A stretch of DNA of 64,000 nt, from NCBI GenBank assembly GCA_018813765.1, contig JAHJBC010000013.1:62001-126000 (forward strand). Direction: 5' to 3'. Shown one piece after another: positions 1 through 8,830 of the stretch (positions are counted from its first letter, which is position 1; every line of letters begins with the position of its first letter). This DNA is from Gammaproteobacteria bacterium (GTDB lineage Bacteria; Pseudomonadota; Gammaproteobacteria; Burkholderiales; Gallionellaceae). The notes under the pieces were generated by a model. It saw only the letters and a list, made by a program, of their open reading frames with translations. It was not told the DNA's origin and made no database searches. A program made the translations under genes and the position numbers.

Positions 1-186
1 GACGAATACGAGCTGTGCTTCACCGCGGCGGACACGCAACGGGACGAGATCGAGAGCGCAGCATACCGCCTGCAACTGCCGTTGACCCGCATCGGCAAGA
101 TCGTGTCCGGCAGCGGCTGCAAAGTGCGCGCGGCAGACGGCAGCGTGATGCAGATCGAAAGGAGCGGATATGACCACTTCGCGTAA
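1..186 (+). CDS. thiL: Thiamine-monophosphate kinase, C-terminal end (partial)
   Basis: Only the last 61 codons are in the window; the reading frame is open from base 1 and stops at TAA 184-186. The fragment begins DEYELCF, close to the D-D-Y-E-L-x-F motif near the C terminus of ThiL, and continues with IGKIVSGSGC, typical of the ThiL tail. ThiL phosphorylates thiamine monophosphate to the active cofactor TPP in the cytoplasm. Its end overlaps the start of pgpA by 17 bases, the common thiL-pgpA arrangement of proteobacteria, so the two are probably cotranscribed and translationally coupled. The identification rests on this motif and on the neighbour. Confidence 0.82.
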   Translation, partial: DEYELCFTAADTQRDEIESAAYRLQLPLTRIGKIVSGSGCKVRAADGSVMQIERSGYDHFA

Positions 187-676
187 GCAGCCCCTGTTCA
201 AGCCGGACTGGCGTTTCCTGTTCAGCCACCCCGCGCATTTCCTCTCCTTTGGTTTCGGGTCCGGACTGTTGCCGAAAGGGCCGGGCACGGCGGGCACGCT
301 GGTCGCCTTCCCCATGTACTGGTTCCTCGCCCCGCGCCTCACCGATGCCATGTTCCTGCTGGTGCTGATCTGGGCATTCGCCTTCGGCGTCTGGGTGTGC
401 GACATCACCGGCAGGGCGCTGGGTGCGGAAGACTACGGCGGCATCGTGTGGGACGAGATCGTCGCGTTCGGACTGGTGCTGTTCTTCACGCCGGAAGGCT
501 GGCACTGGCAATTGCTGGCCTTCGTCCTGTTTCGCTTCTTCGACATCGTCAAGCCGCAGCCCATCCGCCATTTCGACGACAGCTGGCACGGCGGCCTCGG
601 CGTCATGTTCGACGACATACTCGCGGCGGGCTATACCCTTCTGAGCCTCGCCTTCATCAAGAGCGTGCTGGGGTGA
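170..676 (+). CDS. pgpA: Phosphatidylglycerophosphatase A
   Basis: A 168-residue inner-membrane protein that removes the phosphate of phosphatidylglycerol phosphate to form phosphatidylglycerol. The family features are visible: GFGSGLLPKGPGTAGTL near residue 30 (the conserved G-x-G-x-x-P-x-x-P-G-T-x-G stretch), then hydrophobic segments, and DEIVAFGLVL and FRFFDIVKPQPI in the second half. Length is normal. It starts inside the end of thiL and its stop (TGA 674-676) overlaps the GTG start of the next gene, so thiL, pgpA and the nuclease gene form a tight run. Confidence 0.93.
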   Translation: MTTSRKQPLFKPDWRFLFSHPAHFLSFGFGSGLLPKGPGTAGTLVAFPMYWFLAPRLTDAMFLLVLIWAFAFGVWVCDITGRALGAEDYGGIVWDEIVAFGLVLFFTPEGWHWQLLAFVLFRFFDIVKPQPIRHFDDSWHGGLGVMFDDILAAGYTLLSLAFIKSVLG

Positions 677-1332
677 GAACGCTGTGTGCCTTGCTGTGCA
701 TCCTGCCGTTGTGGGTGCATGCCGAGGTGTTCGATGCCCCGGTCCTCTTTGTGTCGGACGGTGATTCCATCACGGTCAGCCGGGATGGCGAGCGTATCAA
801 GATCCGTCTTGCGGATATCGATGCGCCCGAGAGGGCGCAGCCTTACGGCAAGCAGTCGCGCGCCTCGTTGCGCGAACTGGTGGGCAAGCGCCGGGTGCGC
901 ATCGACAGCAGAGTTGTCGACCAGTATGGGCGTCTCGTCGCCCAGGTCAGCATCGAAGGGCAGGATGTCAATCGCGAACAGGTCAGGCGCGGCATGGCGT
1001 GGACCTATTCGTATCGCAGCGCGGACAACCCATACCAGCACAGCCAGGACGAAGCGCGGGCGGCAGGGCGCGGACTCTGGTCGCAACCCGATCCGCAGCC
1101 GCCGTGGCGCTGGCGCAAGGACCATCCCCGAATCGACAACGAACTTCCGGCCGTTACGCGCGACAAGCCGGTGATGCTGTACGACATGCATTGCGGCGGC
1201 AAGCGACGCTGCGCCGAGATATCGTCCTGCGACGAAGCGTATTTCTATCTGGTGAGTTGCGGCGTGAAGTCCCTGGACGGCGATGGCGACGGCATTCCCT
1301 GTGCCGCCCTGTGCGCCGGGCAAGCGCGCTGA
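673..1332 (+). CDS. Secreted thermonuclease (SNase) with Excalibur-like C-terminal domain
   Basis: A GTG start at 673 overlaps the pgpA stop and gives a 219-residue protein beginning with a short signal peptide (hydrophobic to about residue 17, VHA-EV). Residues 20-130 are a staphylococcal-nuclease domain: RLADIDAPE (Arg45, Glu53) and DQYGRLVAQV (Arg86) match the catalytic and calcium-site positions of the fold. Residues 185-215 contain a Cys-rich segment ending DGDGDGIPC, the calcium-binding Excalibur signature. It is predicted to be a periplasmic or secreted calcium-dependent nuclease. Longer upstream starts in this frame would read through pgpA and are unlikely. It converges with lpxH with only 3 bases between. 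Confidence 0.85.
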   Translation: MRTLCALLCILPLWVHAEVFDAPVLFVSDGDSITVSRDGERIKIRLADIDAPERAQPYGKQSRASLRELVGKRRVRIDSRVVDQYGRLVAQVSIEGQDVNREQVRRGMAWTYSYRSADNPYQHSQDEARAAGRGLWSQPDPQPPWRWRKDHPRIDNELPAVTRDKPVMLYDMHCGGKRRCAEISSCDEAYFYLVSCGVKSLDGDGDGIPCAALCAGQAR

Positions 1333-1335
1333 CGA

Positions 1336-2064
1336 TCAGTCGATCACAACGAGTTCGGTCGCGTGCTCGTCGCTGCGCAGCACTTCGGCTCTGCCGCTGT
1401 CCCAATCTCCCAATACCCAGCGTTCGCAAGTATGGCCATCGAGGTGGTGCAGGTGGCGCGCCGGCAGATGGGTGTGGCCGTGGATCAGGCGCGGATAGTG
1501 ATGTTTGCGCAGCAGCCCGTTCACTGCGGCATCGCTGACATCCATCAGCGACATATCCTTGCTGCGTTTCTGCGTCTCGCTCTGCATGCGCATCTGTTCG
1601 ATCTGCGCTTTGCGTTCTGCCAGCGGCAGGGCGAGGAATTGCGACTGCCACTCCATGCCGCGCACCAGTTCGCGGAAGCGCTGGTATTCCGCATCGCCGG
1701 TACACAGCGCATCGCCGTGCGAGAGCAGCGTGGGCGTGCCGTACAGGTCGATCAGCGTCGGGTCGTCAAGGAAGAAGGCGTTGCAGGCCATACCCAGTTC
1801 CTCGTCCATCAGGAAGTCTCGGTTGCCGTGCATGAGGAAGATGCGCGTGCCCTGCGCGTCCAGCTCGCGCAGTGCGGCGCAGATGCGCCGGTGGAAGGGA
1901 TCGTTCAGGTCGTCGTCGCCCGCCCAGTATTCGAACAGGTCGCCGAGGATATAGAGCGCATCCGCGCCCGGCGCGATATCTGCCGCGAAGCGCAGCAACA
2001 ACTCCGCGCTGCGCGGGTTCTGCGGATTCAGATGCAGGTCGGAGATGAAGTAGGAATAGGGCAT
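1336..2064 (-). CDS. lpxH: UDP-2,3-diacylglucosamine diphosphatase
   Basis: A 242-residue calcineurin-like metallophosphoesterase that hydrolyses UDP-2,3-diacylglucosamine to lipid X in the Raetz pathway of lipid A synthesis, at the inner face of the cytoplasmic membrane. All metal-binding blocks are present: SDLHL (Asp9, His11), GDLFEYW, HGNRDF, LSHGD and the C-terminal HGHTHLP. Length is normal. It is divided from the upstream cyclophilin gene by about 80 bases that hold repeated GGATTCAGG sequences, and could still be transcribed with it. Confidence 0.95.
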   Translation of the reverse strand: MPYSYFISDLHLNPQNPRSAELLLRFAADIAPGADALYILGDLFEYWAGDDDLNDPFHRRICAALRELDAQGTRIFLMHGNRDFLMDEELGMACNAFFLDDPTLIDLYGTPTLLSHGDALCTGDAEYQRFRELVRGMEWQSQFLALPLAERKAQIEQMRMQSETQKRSKDMSLMDVSDAAVNGLLRKHHYPRLIHGHTHLPARHLHHLDGHTCERWVLGDWDSGRAEVLRSDEHATELVVID

Positions 2065-2089
2065 ATCAGGATACGGGATACGGGATTAA

Positions 2090-2145
2090 GGATTCAGGGA
2101 GAAAAGCTGACGCCCTCTGAATCCTGAATCCCGGTTCCTGAATCC
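2090..2145. repeat. Three copies of GGATTCAGG/CCTGAATCC between ppi and lpxH
   Basis: The short ppi-lpxH gap holds GGATTCAGG at 2090-2098 and its reverse complement CCTGAATCC at 2123-2131 and 2137-2145, the last touching the ppi stop codon. The first copy can pair with either of the others in RNA. There is no clear U-run, so it is recorded as a repeat rather than a terminator. Confidence 0.5.
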
Positions 2146-2732
2146 TATTGAACGACTTCCGCCTTGATGATGACGACGTCCTCTTTGGGAACATCTTGGT
2201 GGAAGCCGCTGCTGCCGGTGCTCACCTTGCCGATGGTGTCGACCACATCCATGCCCTCGACCACTTTGCCGAACACGCAGTAGCCCCAGCCGTCCTGGCC
2301 GGGATAGTCGAGGAAGCTGTTGGTCTTGGTGTTGATGAAGAACTGCGCGGTGGCGGAGTGCGGATCGTTGGTGCGCGCCATGGCGATGGAATATTTCTCG
2401 TTCTTCAGGCCGTTCGCCGCTTCGTTCTTCACCGGCGCATTGGTTGGCTTCTGCTTCATGCCCGGCTCGAAACCGCCACCCTGGATCATGAAGTTGGGGA
2501 TCACGCGATGGAAGACGGTGTTGCTGAAGAAACCGCTGTTCACATAGTCGAGGAAGTTCTGGACTGTGAGCGGTGCCTTCTCGGCGTCGAGTTGCAGGGT
2601 GATGATGCCGTGGTTGGTGTGGAGTTTTACCATTTTCATATTTCCTTTGGTTGCGGGTGTAGATACGGCTTGCGCGGGCAGGACACACAGTCCGGCCAGC
2701 AGGAATGCGAGAACGATGCGGACAAACTTCAT
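2145..2732 (-). CDS. Cyclophilin-type peptidyl-prolyl cis-trans isomerase with signal peptide
   Basis: A 195-residue protein. Residues 1-23 form a signal peptide ([22 protein letters not shown]), followed by a complete cyclophilin domain with [13 protein letters not shown] (catalytic Arg), SATAQFFIN and [12 protein letters not shown]. It would catalyse proline isomerisation during protein folding in the periplasm, like PpiA. An internal ATG ([11 protein letters not shown]) could give a cytoplasmic PpiB-like form of about 164 residues; most relatives with this core are cytoplasmic, so dual or alternative starts deserve attention. The start codon abuts the stop of the L,D-transpeptidase gene, so they are cotranscribed. 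Confidence 0.9.
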   Translation of the reverse strand: MKFVRIVLAFLLAGLCVLPAQAVSTPATKGNMKMVKLHTNHGIITLQLDAEKAPLTVQNFLDYVNSGFFSNTVFHRVIPNFMIQGGGFEPGMKQKPTNAPVKNEAANGLKNEKYSIAMARTNDPHSATAQFFINTKTNSFLDYPGQDGWGYCVFGKVVEGMDVVDTIGKVSTGSSGFHQDVPKEDVVIIKAEVVQ

Positions 2733-3893
2733 TTATGCGGCTCCTTCATAGACGATCTGCCAGCGCCCGTCGCGTTTCATCCAGTACTGGCGCTTGTGCA
2801 TGCGGTTGGAAAGATTGTTGCTGTCGTAATCCTGGTCGAAATTGACCACCACCAGATCGGGCTGGCTGGGGTAGGGGAATACGCTGAGGTTGGAAACGCC
2901 GACCTTGATCCAGGTCTTGCCGGAATTGACCAGCCGCTTCTGCTGCGCGAAGGCGGCCAGGTCCATGTTGCCGGCGGAGAAGTCCTGCGAATAATGCGAG
3001 AGATAGCGTTCGGTGTCGCGTCTGCTCCAGTCGTTGCGCCACTGTTCGATGGCTTGCAGCAGTTCGCTGCGATCCTGGCGGTCCGCGTCGTCGCTCCAGG
3101 CCATGTTGCGCGTGATGATCACCGGCGTGACGCCGACCTGCACATGCTTGCCGAGGTGGTCGAGATCGTCGTTGGCCAGCACCACGCAGCCGTTGCTGGC
3201 CAGCGGCGGGCGGCTGTAGGTGTCGCTCGGGGTGCCGTGCAGCCAGATGCCGTGGCCGTTGCGTCCCTGGCGTTTGTCCCATTCGTTCGGATAACTGATC
3301 GGGTAGGCGCCGGAACCGTAGAAATCGGTGAGCTGCTTCTTGGTCAGGTGCTGGTTGACGAAATACACACCCAGCGGCGTCTTCTGGTCGCCTTCGGTGA
3401 GTTTGTCGGCGCCCTTCTTGCCGACGCTGATATAGAAATCGGCCACATAGCGCGGTTCGCCGCCAACGTTCTCGTACAGGTACAGCGTGGACAGGCTGGT
3501 ATCCACCACCACGGCATAGCGCTGTTTGGGCGAGAGCTGCCACAGGTATTTCGGCACGGCGATGGGTTGCTGTTGCTGCACGCGCTGCAGGCGCGCAATG
3601 GCCTCGTCGCGCAGGTCCTGCACCCGCTCGCGCGGGGCATTGGGGGCATTGCCGAAATCACTGATCGGCCTGGAGCGGGCCAGCAACAGATCGCCCCTGA
3701 CCAGTTGCGCCAGCTTGAAATTGGGATTGGTCCTGAGCAGGGAATCGACTTCGTTCATGGCCAGGTCCAGCCGGTTGTTGCGCACTGCCTGCAGACTCTT
3801 GGCCAGCGACAGCTCCATATCGCGCGAGGGCGTCTCGGCCTGCGCGGGGAAGGCGAGAGCGGCGGCTAACAGGAATGAGGCGGTGTTGCGCAT
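2733..3893 (-). CDS. L,D-transpeptidase (YkuD family) with C-terminal NTF2-like domain
   Basis: A 386-residue protein with a signal peptide (about residues 1-19). After a helical N-terminal region of about 110 residues, the YkuD catalytic domain runs from about 120 to 260 and carries the H-x(n)-S-x-G-C signature as HGTPSD and SNGCVVL, with the active Cys. Such enzymes form 3-3 cross-links in peptidoglycan or attach lipoproteins to it. The last ~110 residues resemble an NTF2-like/DUF4440 domain (ending YWMKRDGRWQIVYEG). The same kind of tail is found in the neighbouring TPR protein. It lies in an operon between the TPR gene (4 bases upstream) and the cyclophilin gene (0 bases). Confidence 0.9.
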   Translation of the reverse strand: MRNTASFLLAAALAFPAQAETPSRDMELSLAKSLQAVRNNRLDLAMNEVDSLLRTNPNFKLAQLVRGDLLLARSRPISDFGNAPNAPRERVQDLRDEAIARLQRVQQQQPIAVPKYLWQLSPKQRYAVVVDTSLSTLYLYENVGGEPRYVADFYISVGKKGADKLTEGDQKTPLGVYFVNQHLTKKQLTDFYGSGAYPISYPNEWDKRQGRNGHGIWLHGTPSDTYSRPPLASNGCVVLANDDLDHLGKHVQVGVTPVIITRNMAWSDDADRQDRSELLQAIEQWRNDWSRRDTERYLSHYSQDFSAGNMDLAAFAQQKRLVNSGKTWIKVGVSNLSVFPYPSQPDLVVVNFDQDYDSNNLSNRMHKRQYWMKRDGRWQIVYEGAA

Positions 3894-3897
3894 GGGA

Positions 3898-4896
3898 TCA
3901 GTTGCCCGAGCGTTCTTCCGCGATCAGCCATTGGCCGTCCTGCTTCACCCACACCAGCGTTTTGGCGGAAGTGCTGTTCAGGTGGCTGGCGCGATAGATC
4001 TGTTTGAAGGTCACGCTGGCGTGGCTGTCGTCCGCCACTTTGACTTTGGCATCCAGCACTTCGACCTTGATGGACTTGGGCGCGGAGATGCGTTGTTGGC
4101 GTTGCGCTTCCCAGGCCTTGCGGCTCATGCCGCCGGGCGTCTTGAATGCGGCGGCATAGAACGTCAGGTATTTCCGGTAGTCCTTGGCCGACCAGGCGGC
4201 CGCCCAGGCTTGCGTGACCTTCAACAACTCGGTGTCGGCATCGGGTTTGGCAACCGGAGCCGGAACAGGTTCGGGTTTCTTCGGCGCGGGCAGTTTTGCC
4301 ACGGCCACCTGGGCAGGGGGAGCAACGGGAGCGGGTTCGGCCAGCGCGGCGATGACCGGCTTGGTGCTGCGCGAACTCTTGGCATTGCCGCCGAACAGGT
4401 CGCGGATCATCGCCAGCTTGGTCTGCGTGCTGGTGTTGCTCTTGTCTAGTTGCAGGGCGCGGTCATAAGCCTGGCTGGCCATCTTGGCGTAGATGTCGCC
4501 CAGGTTCTCGTGCGCGGTGGCATAGCTGGGGTGGGTGCGTATCGCCATTTCCAGCGCGATCTTGGCTTTTTCGTATTCGCCCTTGCTGGCATACAGCACG
4601 GCGAGGTTGTTGTAGGGTTCGGGAAGCTCGGGATAGTCGTCGGTCAGTTCGGTGAAGGTCTTGATGGCGGCGGAGGCGTCGCCTTGCTCGGTCTGGATCA
4701 GGCCCTTGAGGAAGCGCGCCTGCGCATCTTTCGGTTTGCCGGCGAGTACGGCATCGACCTTTTCCATCGCTTGCGCATGCAGCCCCTGCTTGAACAGTTT
4801 GTTCGCATCCTGGATGTCGTCGGCATGCACGGCCGGGGAGATCGACAGGAAAGCGCACAGCGCGACGATGCAACCAGTTTTTTTCATCTTGTTCAT
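3898..4896 (-). CDS. Periplasmic TPR-repeat protein with NTF2-like C-terminal domain
   Basis: The ATG at 4894-4896 is chosen because it places a signal peptide ([20 protein letters not shown]) at the N terminus; the longer frame has no signal peptide. The 332-residue protein has about four TPR units (residues ~30-170: [29 protein letters not shown]), a Pro/Ala-rich linker (~190-230) and a C-terminal domain ending [15 protein letters not shown] that resembles the tail of the downstream L,D-transpeptidase. No enzyme motif is seen; a scaffold role in envelope or peptidoglycan work is inferred from the operon. Confidence 0.78.
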   Translation of the reverse strand: MNKMKKTGCIVALCAFLSISPAVHADDIQDANKLFKQGLHAQAMEKVDAVLAGKPKDAQARFLKGLIQTEQGDASAAIKTFTELTDDYPELPEPYNNLAVLYASKGEYEKAKIALEMAIRTHPSYATAHENLGDIYAKMASQAYDRALQLDKSNTSTQTKLAMIRDLFGGNAKSSRSTKPVIAALAEPAPVAPPAQVAVAKLPAPKKPEPVPAPVAKPDADTELLKVTQAWAAAWSAKDYRKYLTFYAAAFKTPGGMSRKAWEAQRQQRISAPKSIKVEVLDAKVKVADDSHASVTFKQIYRASHLNSTSAKTLVWVKQDGQWLIAEERSGN

Positions 4897-5053
4897 TGCT
4901 TGTTCTCGTTCCGAAAAACCGGACGGCCAAGTCCATCCGGGAGCCGCGATTCTACCAAATAAGCGCCGCCCCCACACACAATACGCCCGGTCAGGAGGGG
5001 GGGTTTTTCAGGTAGAATTCCGCACCCACATCGCAGAACACTATCGAGTCCAA

Positions 5054-6733
5054 ATGAGCAGCAAAGAACCCACATCCGCCGCCCCCGTTTCCAATTTCAT
5101 CCGCACCATCATCGATGGCGATCTCGCCAGCGGCAAGCACCAGAGCATCGTCACGCGCTTCCCGCCCGAGCCCAACGGTTACCTGCACGTCGGCCATGCC
5201 AAATCCATCTGCCTCAACTTCGGACTGGCACGCGATTATCAGGGCAAATGCAACCTGCGCTTCGACGACACCAACCCGGAGAAGGAAAGCGAGGAATACG
5301 CGCAGTCCATCCAGGACGACGTGCGCTGGCTGGGCTTCCAGTGGAACGGCGAAGTGCGCTGGGCTTCGGACTATTTCGATGCGCTGTACGACTTCGCGGT
5401 CGAACTCATCAACAAGGGGCTGGCCTATGTGGACGACCTGACGCCCGAGCAGATGCGCGAATATCGCGGAACGCTCAAGGAAGCAGGCAAGAACAGCCCC
5501 AACCGCGATAGTTCAGTTGCCAAGAACCTCGACCTGTTCACGCGCATGCGCAACGGCGAATTCGCCGACGGCGCCATGGTGCTGCGTGCCAAGATCGACA
5601 TGAGCTCGCCCAATATCAACATGCGCGACCCGGTCATCTACCGCATCAAACGCGCCCACCATATCCGCACCGGCGACAAGTGGTGCATCTACCCGATGTA
5701 CGACTACACCCATTGCATCTCCGACGCGCTGGAAGGCATCACCCACTCCATCTGCACGCTGGAGTTCGAAGACCACCGTCCGTTGTACGACTGGGTGCTG
5801 GACAACATCACCATCCCCTGCCACCCGCGCCAGTACGAGTTCTCGCGCCTGGAACTGCACTACACCATCACCAGCAAGCGCAAGCTGCTGCAACTGGTGA
5901 ACGAGAAGAAGGTGAACGGCTGGGACGACCCGCGCATGCCCACCATCTCCGGCATGCGCCGCCGCGGCTACACGCCGGAAGGCATCCGCGAATTCGCCAA
6001 GCGCATCGGCGTCTCCAAGAGCGAGAACATCGTCGACATGGCGATCATGGAAGGCGCGATCCGCGAAGACCTGGAATTGCGCGCTCCGCGCGTGATGGCC
6101 ATCGTCAACCCGCTCAAGGTCACGATTACGAACGCCGAAGGCGCACAGACGCGTGAAGCGGACTTCCATCCCAACGTGCCCGAGCTGGGCAAACGCGTGG
6201 TGCCGTTCGGCAAAGACCTGCTCATCGAAGCCGACGACTTCGCCGAAGTGCCGCCCGCAGGCTGGAAGCGCCTCACCCTCGGCGGCGAGATCCGCCTGCG
6301 CCACAGCTACGTGATGCGCTGCAACGAAGCGGTGAAGGATGCTTCCGGCAACATCATCGAACTCAAGTGCAACATCGACCACGACACGCTGGGCAAGAAC
6401 CCGGAAGGTCGCAAGGTCAAAGGCGTCATCCACTTCCTGTCGCGCGAACATGCGCTACCCGCCGAGATTCGTTTGTATGACCGCCTGTTCACCGTGCCCG
6501 AGCCGGATGCCGACAAGGAAAAGGACTTCCTCGAATTCATGAATCCGCATTCGCTGGAAGTCGTGCAGGGTTGGGTGGAAGCCAGCGTAAAGGATGCCGC
6601 GCCGGAAACGCGTTACCAGTTCGAGCGTCTGGGCTATTTTGTGACTGATCGCCGCGAGCATCAGCCCGGGGGGAAACTGGTGTTCAACCGCACGGTGACC
6701 TTGCGGGATTCCTGGGCAAAAGAACAAAACTAA
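5054..6733 (+). CDS. glnS: Glutaminyl-tRNA synthetase
   Basis: Class I aminoacyl-tRNA synthetase that charges tRNA-Gln in the cytoplasm. The ATG at 5054 gives 559 residues, the usual length, beginning [20 protein letters not shown]; the frame is open upstream but that part reads antisense to the TPR gene. The HIGH-type motif is [15 protein letters not shown], followed by [10 protein letters not shown], and the second ATP-binding loop is VSKSENIV. The SKRKL segment with [10 protein letters not shown] is characteristic of GlnRS. The C-terminal anticodon-binding barrels are complete. It is followed 2 bases after the stop by a palindromic repeat. Confidence 0.97.
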   Translation: MSSKEPTSAAPVSNFIRTIIDGDLASGKHQSIVTRFPPEPNGYLHVGHAKSICLNFGLARDYQGKCNLRFDDTNPEKESEEYAQSIQDDVRWLGFQWNGEVRWASDYFDALYDFAVELINKGLAYVDDLTPEQMREYRGTLKEAGKNSPNRDSSVAKNLDLFTRMRNGEFADGAMVLRAKIDMSSPNINMRDPVIYRIKRAHHIRTGDKWCIYPMYDYTHCISDALEGITHSICTLEFEDHRPLYDWVLDNITIPCHPRQYEFSRLELHYTITSKRKLLQLVNEKKVNGWDDPRMPTISGMRRRGYTPEGIREFAKRIGVSKSENIVDMAIMEGAIREDLELRAPRVMAIVNPLKVTITNAEGAQTREADFHPNVPELGKRVVPFGKDLLIEADDFAEVPPAGWKRLTLGGEIRLRHSYVMRCNEAVKDASGNIIELKCNIDHDTLGKNPEGRKVKGVIHFLSREHALPAEIRLYDRLFTVPEPDADKEKDFLEFMNPHSLEVVQGWVEASVKDAAPETRYQFERLGYFVTDRREHQPGGKLVFNRTVTLRDSWAKEQN

Positions 6734-6734
6734 C

Positions 6735-6848
6735 CGTCATACCGGCGAAGGCCGGTATCCAGTTAGTTATATAGCCCGTGCGTAGCGCGGACAAAACCAA
6801 CGGCATTTTTGATAAATGCGCTGGATACCGGCCTTCGCCGGTATGACG
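6735..6848. repeat. GTCATACCGG palindromic repeat, left copy beside the GIY-YIG gene
   Basis: A 114-bp unit bounded by near-perfect 28-bp inverted ends (CGTCATACCGGCG... and ...CGCCGGTATGACG). Each end is itself a hairpin (ATACCGGC-GAAG-GCCGGTAT). The 58-bp interior (6763-6820) reappears in inverted orientation inside the repeat at 7161-7275, so the two units form a large inverted repeat around the gene at 6868-7158. Confidence 0.92.
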
Positions 6849-6867
6849 AAGAGCGGGAGGTGGCTGG

Positions 6868-7158
6868 ATGAGCAAACTGCCTTGTGTTTATGTGCTCTCC
6901 AGCAAGCGCAACGGAACTCTGTACATTGGAGTTACTTCGGATTTGGTCAAGCGGGTATGGGAACACAAGGATCACGTTGTCGATGGTTTCACCAAACAGT
7001 ATGGCGTGGATCAACTGGTCTGGTATGAAGTGCATGAAACCATGGAGTCTGCTATCCAACGCGAGAAAGCGCTCAAGGAATGGCAGCGAGTATGGAAGAT
7101 AAAGTTGATCGAAGAGAATAATCCCGACTGGAAGGATTTGTACGACACGATATGTTAA
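6868..7158 (+). CDS. Small GIY-YIG nuclease-domain protein
   Basis: A 96-residue single-domain protein of the UvrC/URI-type GIY-YIG superfamily. Visible motifs are CVYVLSS (the GIY strand, residues 6-12), LYIGVT (YIG, 18-23), Arg29 and His33 in the following helix, Glu59-Glu60 region and the terminal Asn85-Asp87 segment. Length fits the YhbQ-like solo family, whose members are structure-type endonucleases of uncertain role. The ATG at 6868 is preceded by GGGAGGTGG. The gene is bracketed by inverted palindromic repeats (6735-6848, 7161-7275), suggesting that it acts on or travels with them; this is inference. Its base composition is lower in GC than glnS and cysS. Confidence 0.88.
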   Translation: MSKLPCVYVLSSKRNGTLYIGVTSDLVKRVWEHKDHVVDGFTKQYGVDQLVWYEVHETMESAIQREKALKEWQRVWKIKLIEENNPDWKDLYDTIC

Positions 7159-7160
7159 GC

Positions 7161-7275
7161 CGTCATACCGGCGAAGGCCGGTATCCAGCGGGTTTATAAA
7201 AATATGCCGTTGGTTTTGTCCATGCTGCGCACGGGCTATTTGACCAACTGGATACCGGCCTGCGCCGGTATGACG
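7161..7275. repeat. GTCATACCGG palindromic repeat, right copy (inverted)
   Basis: A 115-bp unit with the same 28-bp inverted ends as the copy at 6735-6848. Its interior is the reverse complement of that copy's interior; the shared core includes ATGCCGTTGGTTTTGTCC without mismatch. It begins 2 bases after the stop of the GIY-YIG gene. Confidence 0.92.
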
Positions 7276-7296
7276 GAATAGGAGCTCAATGAATCG

Positions 7297-7324
7297 CTGG
7301 ATACCGGCCTGCGCCGGTATGACG
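7297..7324. repeat. Extra half-unit of the GTCATACCGG repeat
   Basis: A single 28-bp end (CTGGATACCGG...TATGACG) lies 21 bases after the right copy and 14 bases before the cysS start. It forms one hairpin and has no partner of its own, so it may be the remainder of a deleted second element. Confidence 0.85.
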
Positions 7325-7338
7325 GCACAGGAAAAGAA

Positions 7339-8784
7339 ATGCTGAAGATCTACAACACCCTCGCCCGCGACAAGCAGGAATTCAAACCCATCGACGCCAA
7401 CAAGGTGCGCATGTACGTATGCGGCATGACCGTGTACGACTACTGCCACCTCGGCCATGCGCGCGTGATGGTGGTGTTCGACATGGTGCAGCGCTGGTTC
7501 AAGGCTTCCGGCTACGACGTGACCTACGTGCGCAACATCACCGACATCGACGACAAGATCATCAAGCGCGCGGCCGAGAACAAGGAATCCATCCATACGC
7601 TGACGCAACGCTTCATCGATGCCATGCACGAGGATGCCGATGCGCTCGGCGTGCAGCGCCCCGACCACGAACCGCGCGCTACACAGTACATCCCGCAGAT
7701 GCTGGAAATGGTCGAACAACTGGAAAAGAATGGCCTGGCCTACAAAGCCGCCGACGGCGACGTGAACTATGCCGTGCGCAAGTTCGACGGCTACGGCAAG
7801 CTTTCCGGCAAATCGCTGGAAGACCTGCGCGCCGGCGAGCGCGTGGATGTGGCCAGCGACAAGAACGATCCGCTCGACTTCGTGCTGTGGAAGCACGCCA
7901 AGGACAGCGAAGCTGACGAAGTGAAATGGGATTCGAAATGGGGCAAGGGTCGTCCCGGCTGGCATCTGGAATGTTCGGCGATGGGTTCCGAGCTGCTGGG
8001 CAAGCATTTCGACATCCACGGCGGCGGCGCCGACCTGCAGTTCCCGCACCACGAGAACGAGATCGCCCAATCCGAAGGCGCGCATGGATGCCAGTACGTG
8101 AACTACTGGATGCACAACGGATTCGTGCGCGTGGACAACGAGAAGATGTCCAAAAGCCTGGGCAACTTCTTCACGATTCGTGAGGTTCTCAAGAAATACG
8201 ACGCCGAAGTGGTGCGCTTCTTCATCCTGCGCGCGCACTACCGCAGTCCGCTGAATTATTCAGACCAGCATCTGGACGACGCCAAGGGGGCGTTGACGCG
8301 GCTTTATACCGCGCTCAAGAGCGCTCCCTCACCCTCAGTCCCTCTCCCAGGGGGAGAGGGAAGCCAACTCCCTTCCCCCTCTGGGGGAAGGGCTGGGGAT
8401 GAGGGAGCGCTCGATTGGAATACACCCTACGCCCAGCGCTTCAAAGCCGCCATGGACGACGACTTCAACACCCCCGAAGCCGTCGCCGTGCTGTTCGACC
8501 TCGCCAACGAAGTGAACCGCAATCCATCGGAAGTAGCGGTTGCGCAACTCAAGGCATTGGGCGGTGTGCTGGGTCTGCTGCAACGCGATGCGCAGGAATT
8601 CCTGCAAGGCGGGGCTGGCGAGGGGGGAATGGATGATGCCGCGATCAACGCACAGATCGAAGCCCGCATCGCCGCCAAGAAAGCCAAGAACTTCGCCGAG
8701 GCGGACCGCATACGCAAGGAACTGCTGGAAGCGGGCATCGTGCTGGAAGATACTGCGCAGGGTACGAGCTGGCGCAGGGCGTAG
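7339..8784 (+). CDS. cysS: Cysteinyl-tRNA synthetase with an in-frame repeat-derived insertion
   Basis: Class I synthetase charging tRNA-Cys. The N-terminal zinc-site Cys and HIGH motif ([16 protein letters not shown]), the zinc ligands in WHLECS and [11 protein letters not shown], and KMSKSLGNF are all intact. At 481 residues it is about 20 longer than usual. The surplus is a low-complexity stretch at residues ~327-358 ([14 protein letters not shown]...GGRAGDEGA) encoded by a palindromic repeat at 8319-8412, placed in the linker between the catalytic part and the DALR anticodon-binding domain (which resumes at DFNTPEA). The frame is maintained, so the enzyme is probably functional. Confidence 0.96.
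   Translation: MLKIYNTLARDKQEFKPIDANKVRMYVCGMTVYDYCHLGHARVMVVFDMVQRWFKASGYDVTYVRNITDIDDKIIKRAAENKESIHTLTQRFIDAMHEDADALGVQRPDHEPRATQYIPQMLEMVEQLEKNGLAYKAADGDVNYAVRKFDGYGKLSGKSLEDLRAGERVDVASDKNDPLDFVLWKHAKDSEADEVKWDSKWGKGRPGWHLECSAMGSELLGKHFDIHGGGADLQFPHHENEIAQSEGAHGCQYVNYWMHNGFVRVDNEKMSKSLGNFFTIREVLKKYDAEVVRFFILRAHYRSPLNYSDQHLDDAKGALTRLYTALKSAPSPSVPLPGGEGSQLPSPSGGRAGDEGALDWNTPYAQRFKAAMDDDFNTPEAVAVLFDLANEVNRNPSEVAVAQLKALGGVLGLLQRDAQEFLQGGAGEGGMDDAAINAQIEARIAAKKAKNFAEADRIRKELLEAGIVLEDTAQGTSWRRA
8319..8412. repeat. Palindromic repeat inserted in frame in cysS
   Basis: The 94-bp segment has 13-bp inverted ends (GAGCGCTCCCTCA / TGAGGGAGCGCTC) and two internal hairpins, CCCTCTCCC-AG-GGGGAGAGGG-like and CCTTCCCCCTCTGGGGGAAGG. 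It is flanked by AGCGCT on both sides. It resembles the C-rich palindromes in addB and between murA and hisG. Confidence 0.88.
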
Positions 8785-8830
8785 CTCATCAGCCGCAATA
8801 AAAACAAAACGCCACCAATAATGCCCTTGC

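Larger units (their letters stand above)
6735..7275. mobile_element. Candidate mobile unit: GIY-YIG gene enclosed by ~114-bp inverted repeats
   Basis: The 541-bp block consists of a 114-bp palindromic unit, a 96-codon GIY-YIG nuclease gene and a 115-bp copy of the same unit in opposite orientation. Outer ends are nearly identical and the interiors match as reverse complements with roughly ten differences over 59 bp. The layout (nuclease gene plus terminal inverted repeats that also occur elsewhere without the gene) recalls REP-associated transposases and MITE families. Movement is inference; no target-site duplication is clear. Confidence 0.5.

Noticed and set aside
2148-3869. A 573-codon open frame on the plus strand opposite the cyclophilin and L,D-transpeptidase genes
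   Set aside because: It is His/Val/Ala-rich antisense of two well-supported genes, with no domain motif; long shadow frames are expected at this GC content.
6735-7324. Possible CRISPR array because of three similar repeats
   Set aside because: The repeats are inverted pairs of variable spacing around a gene, not regularly spaced direct repeats.
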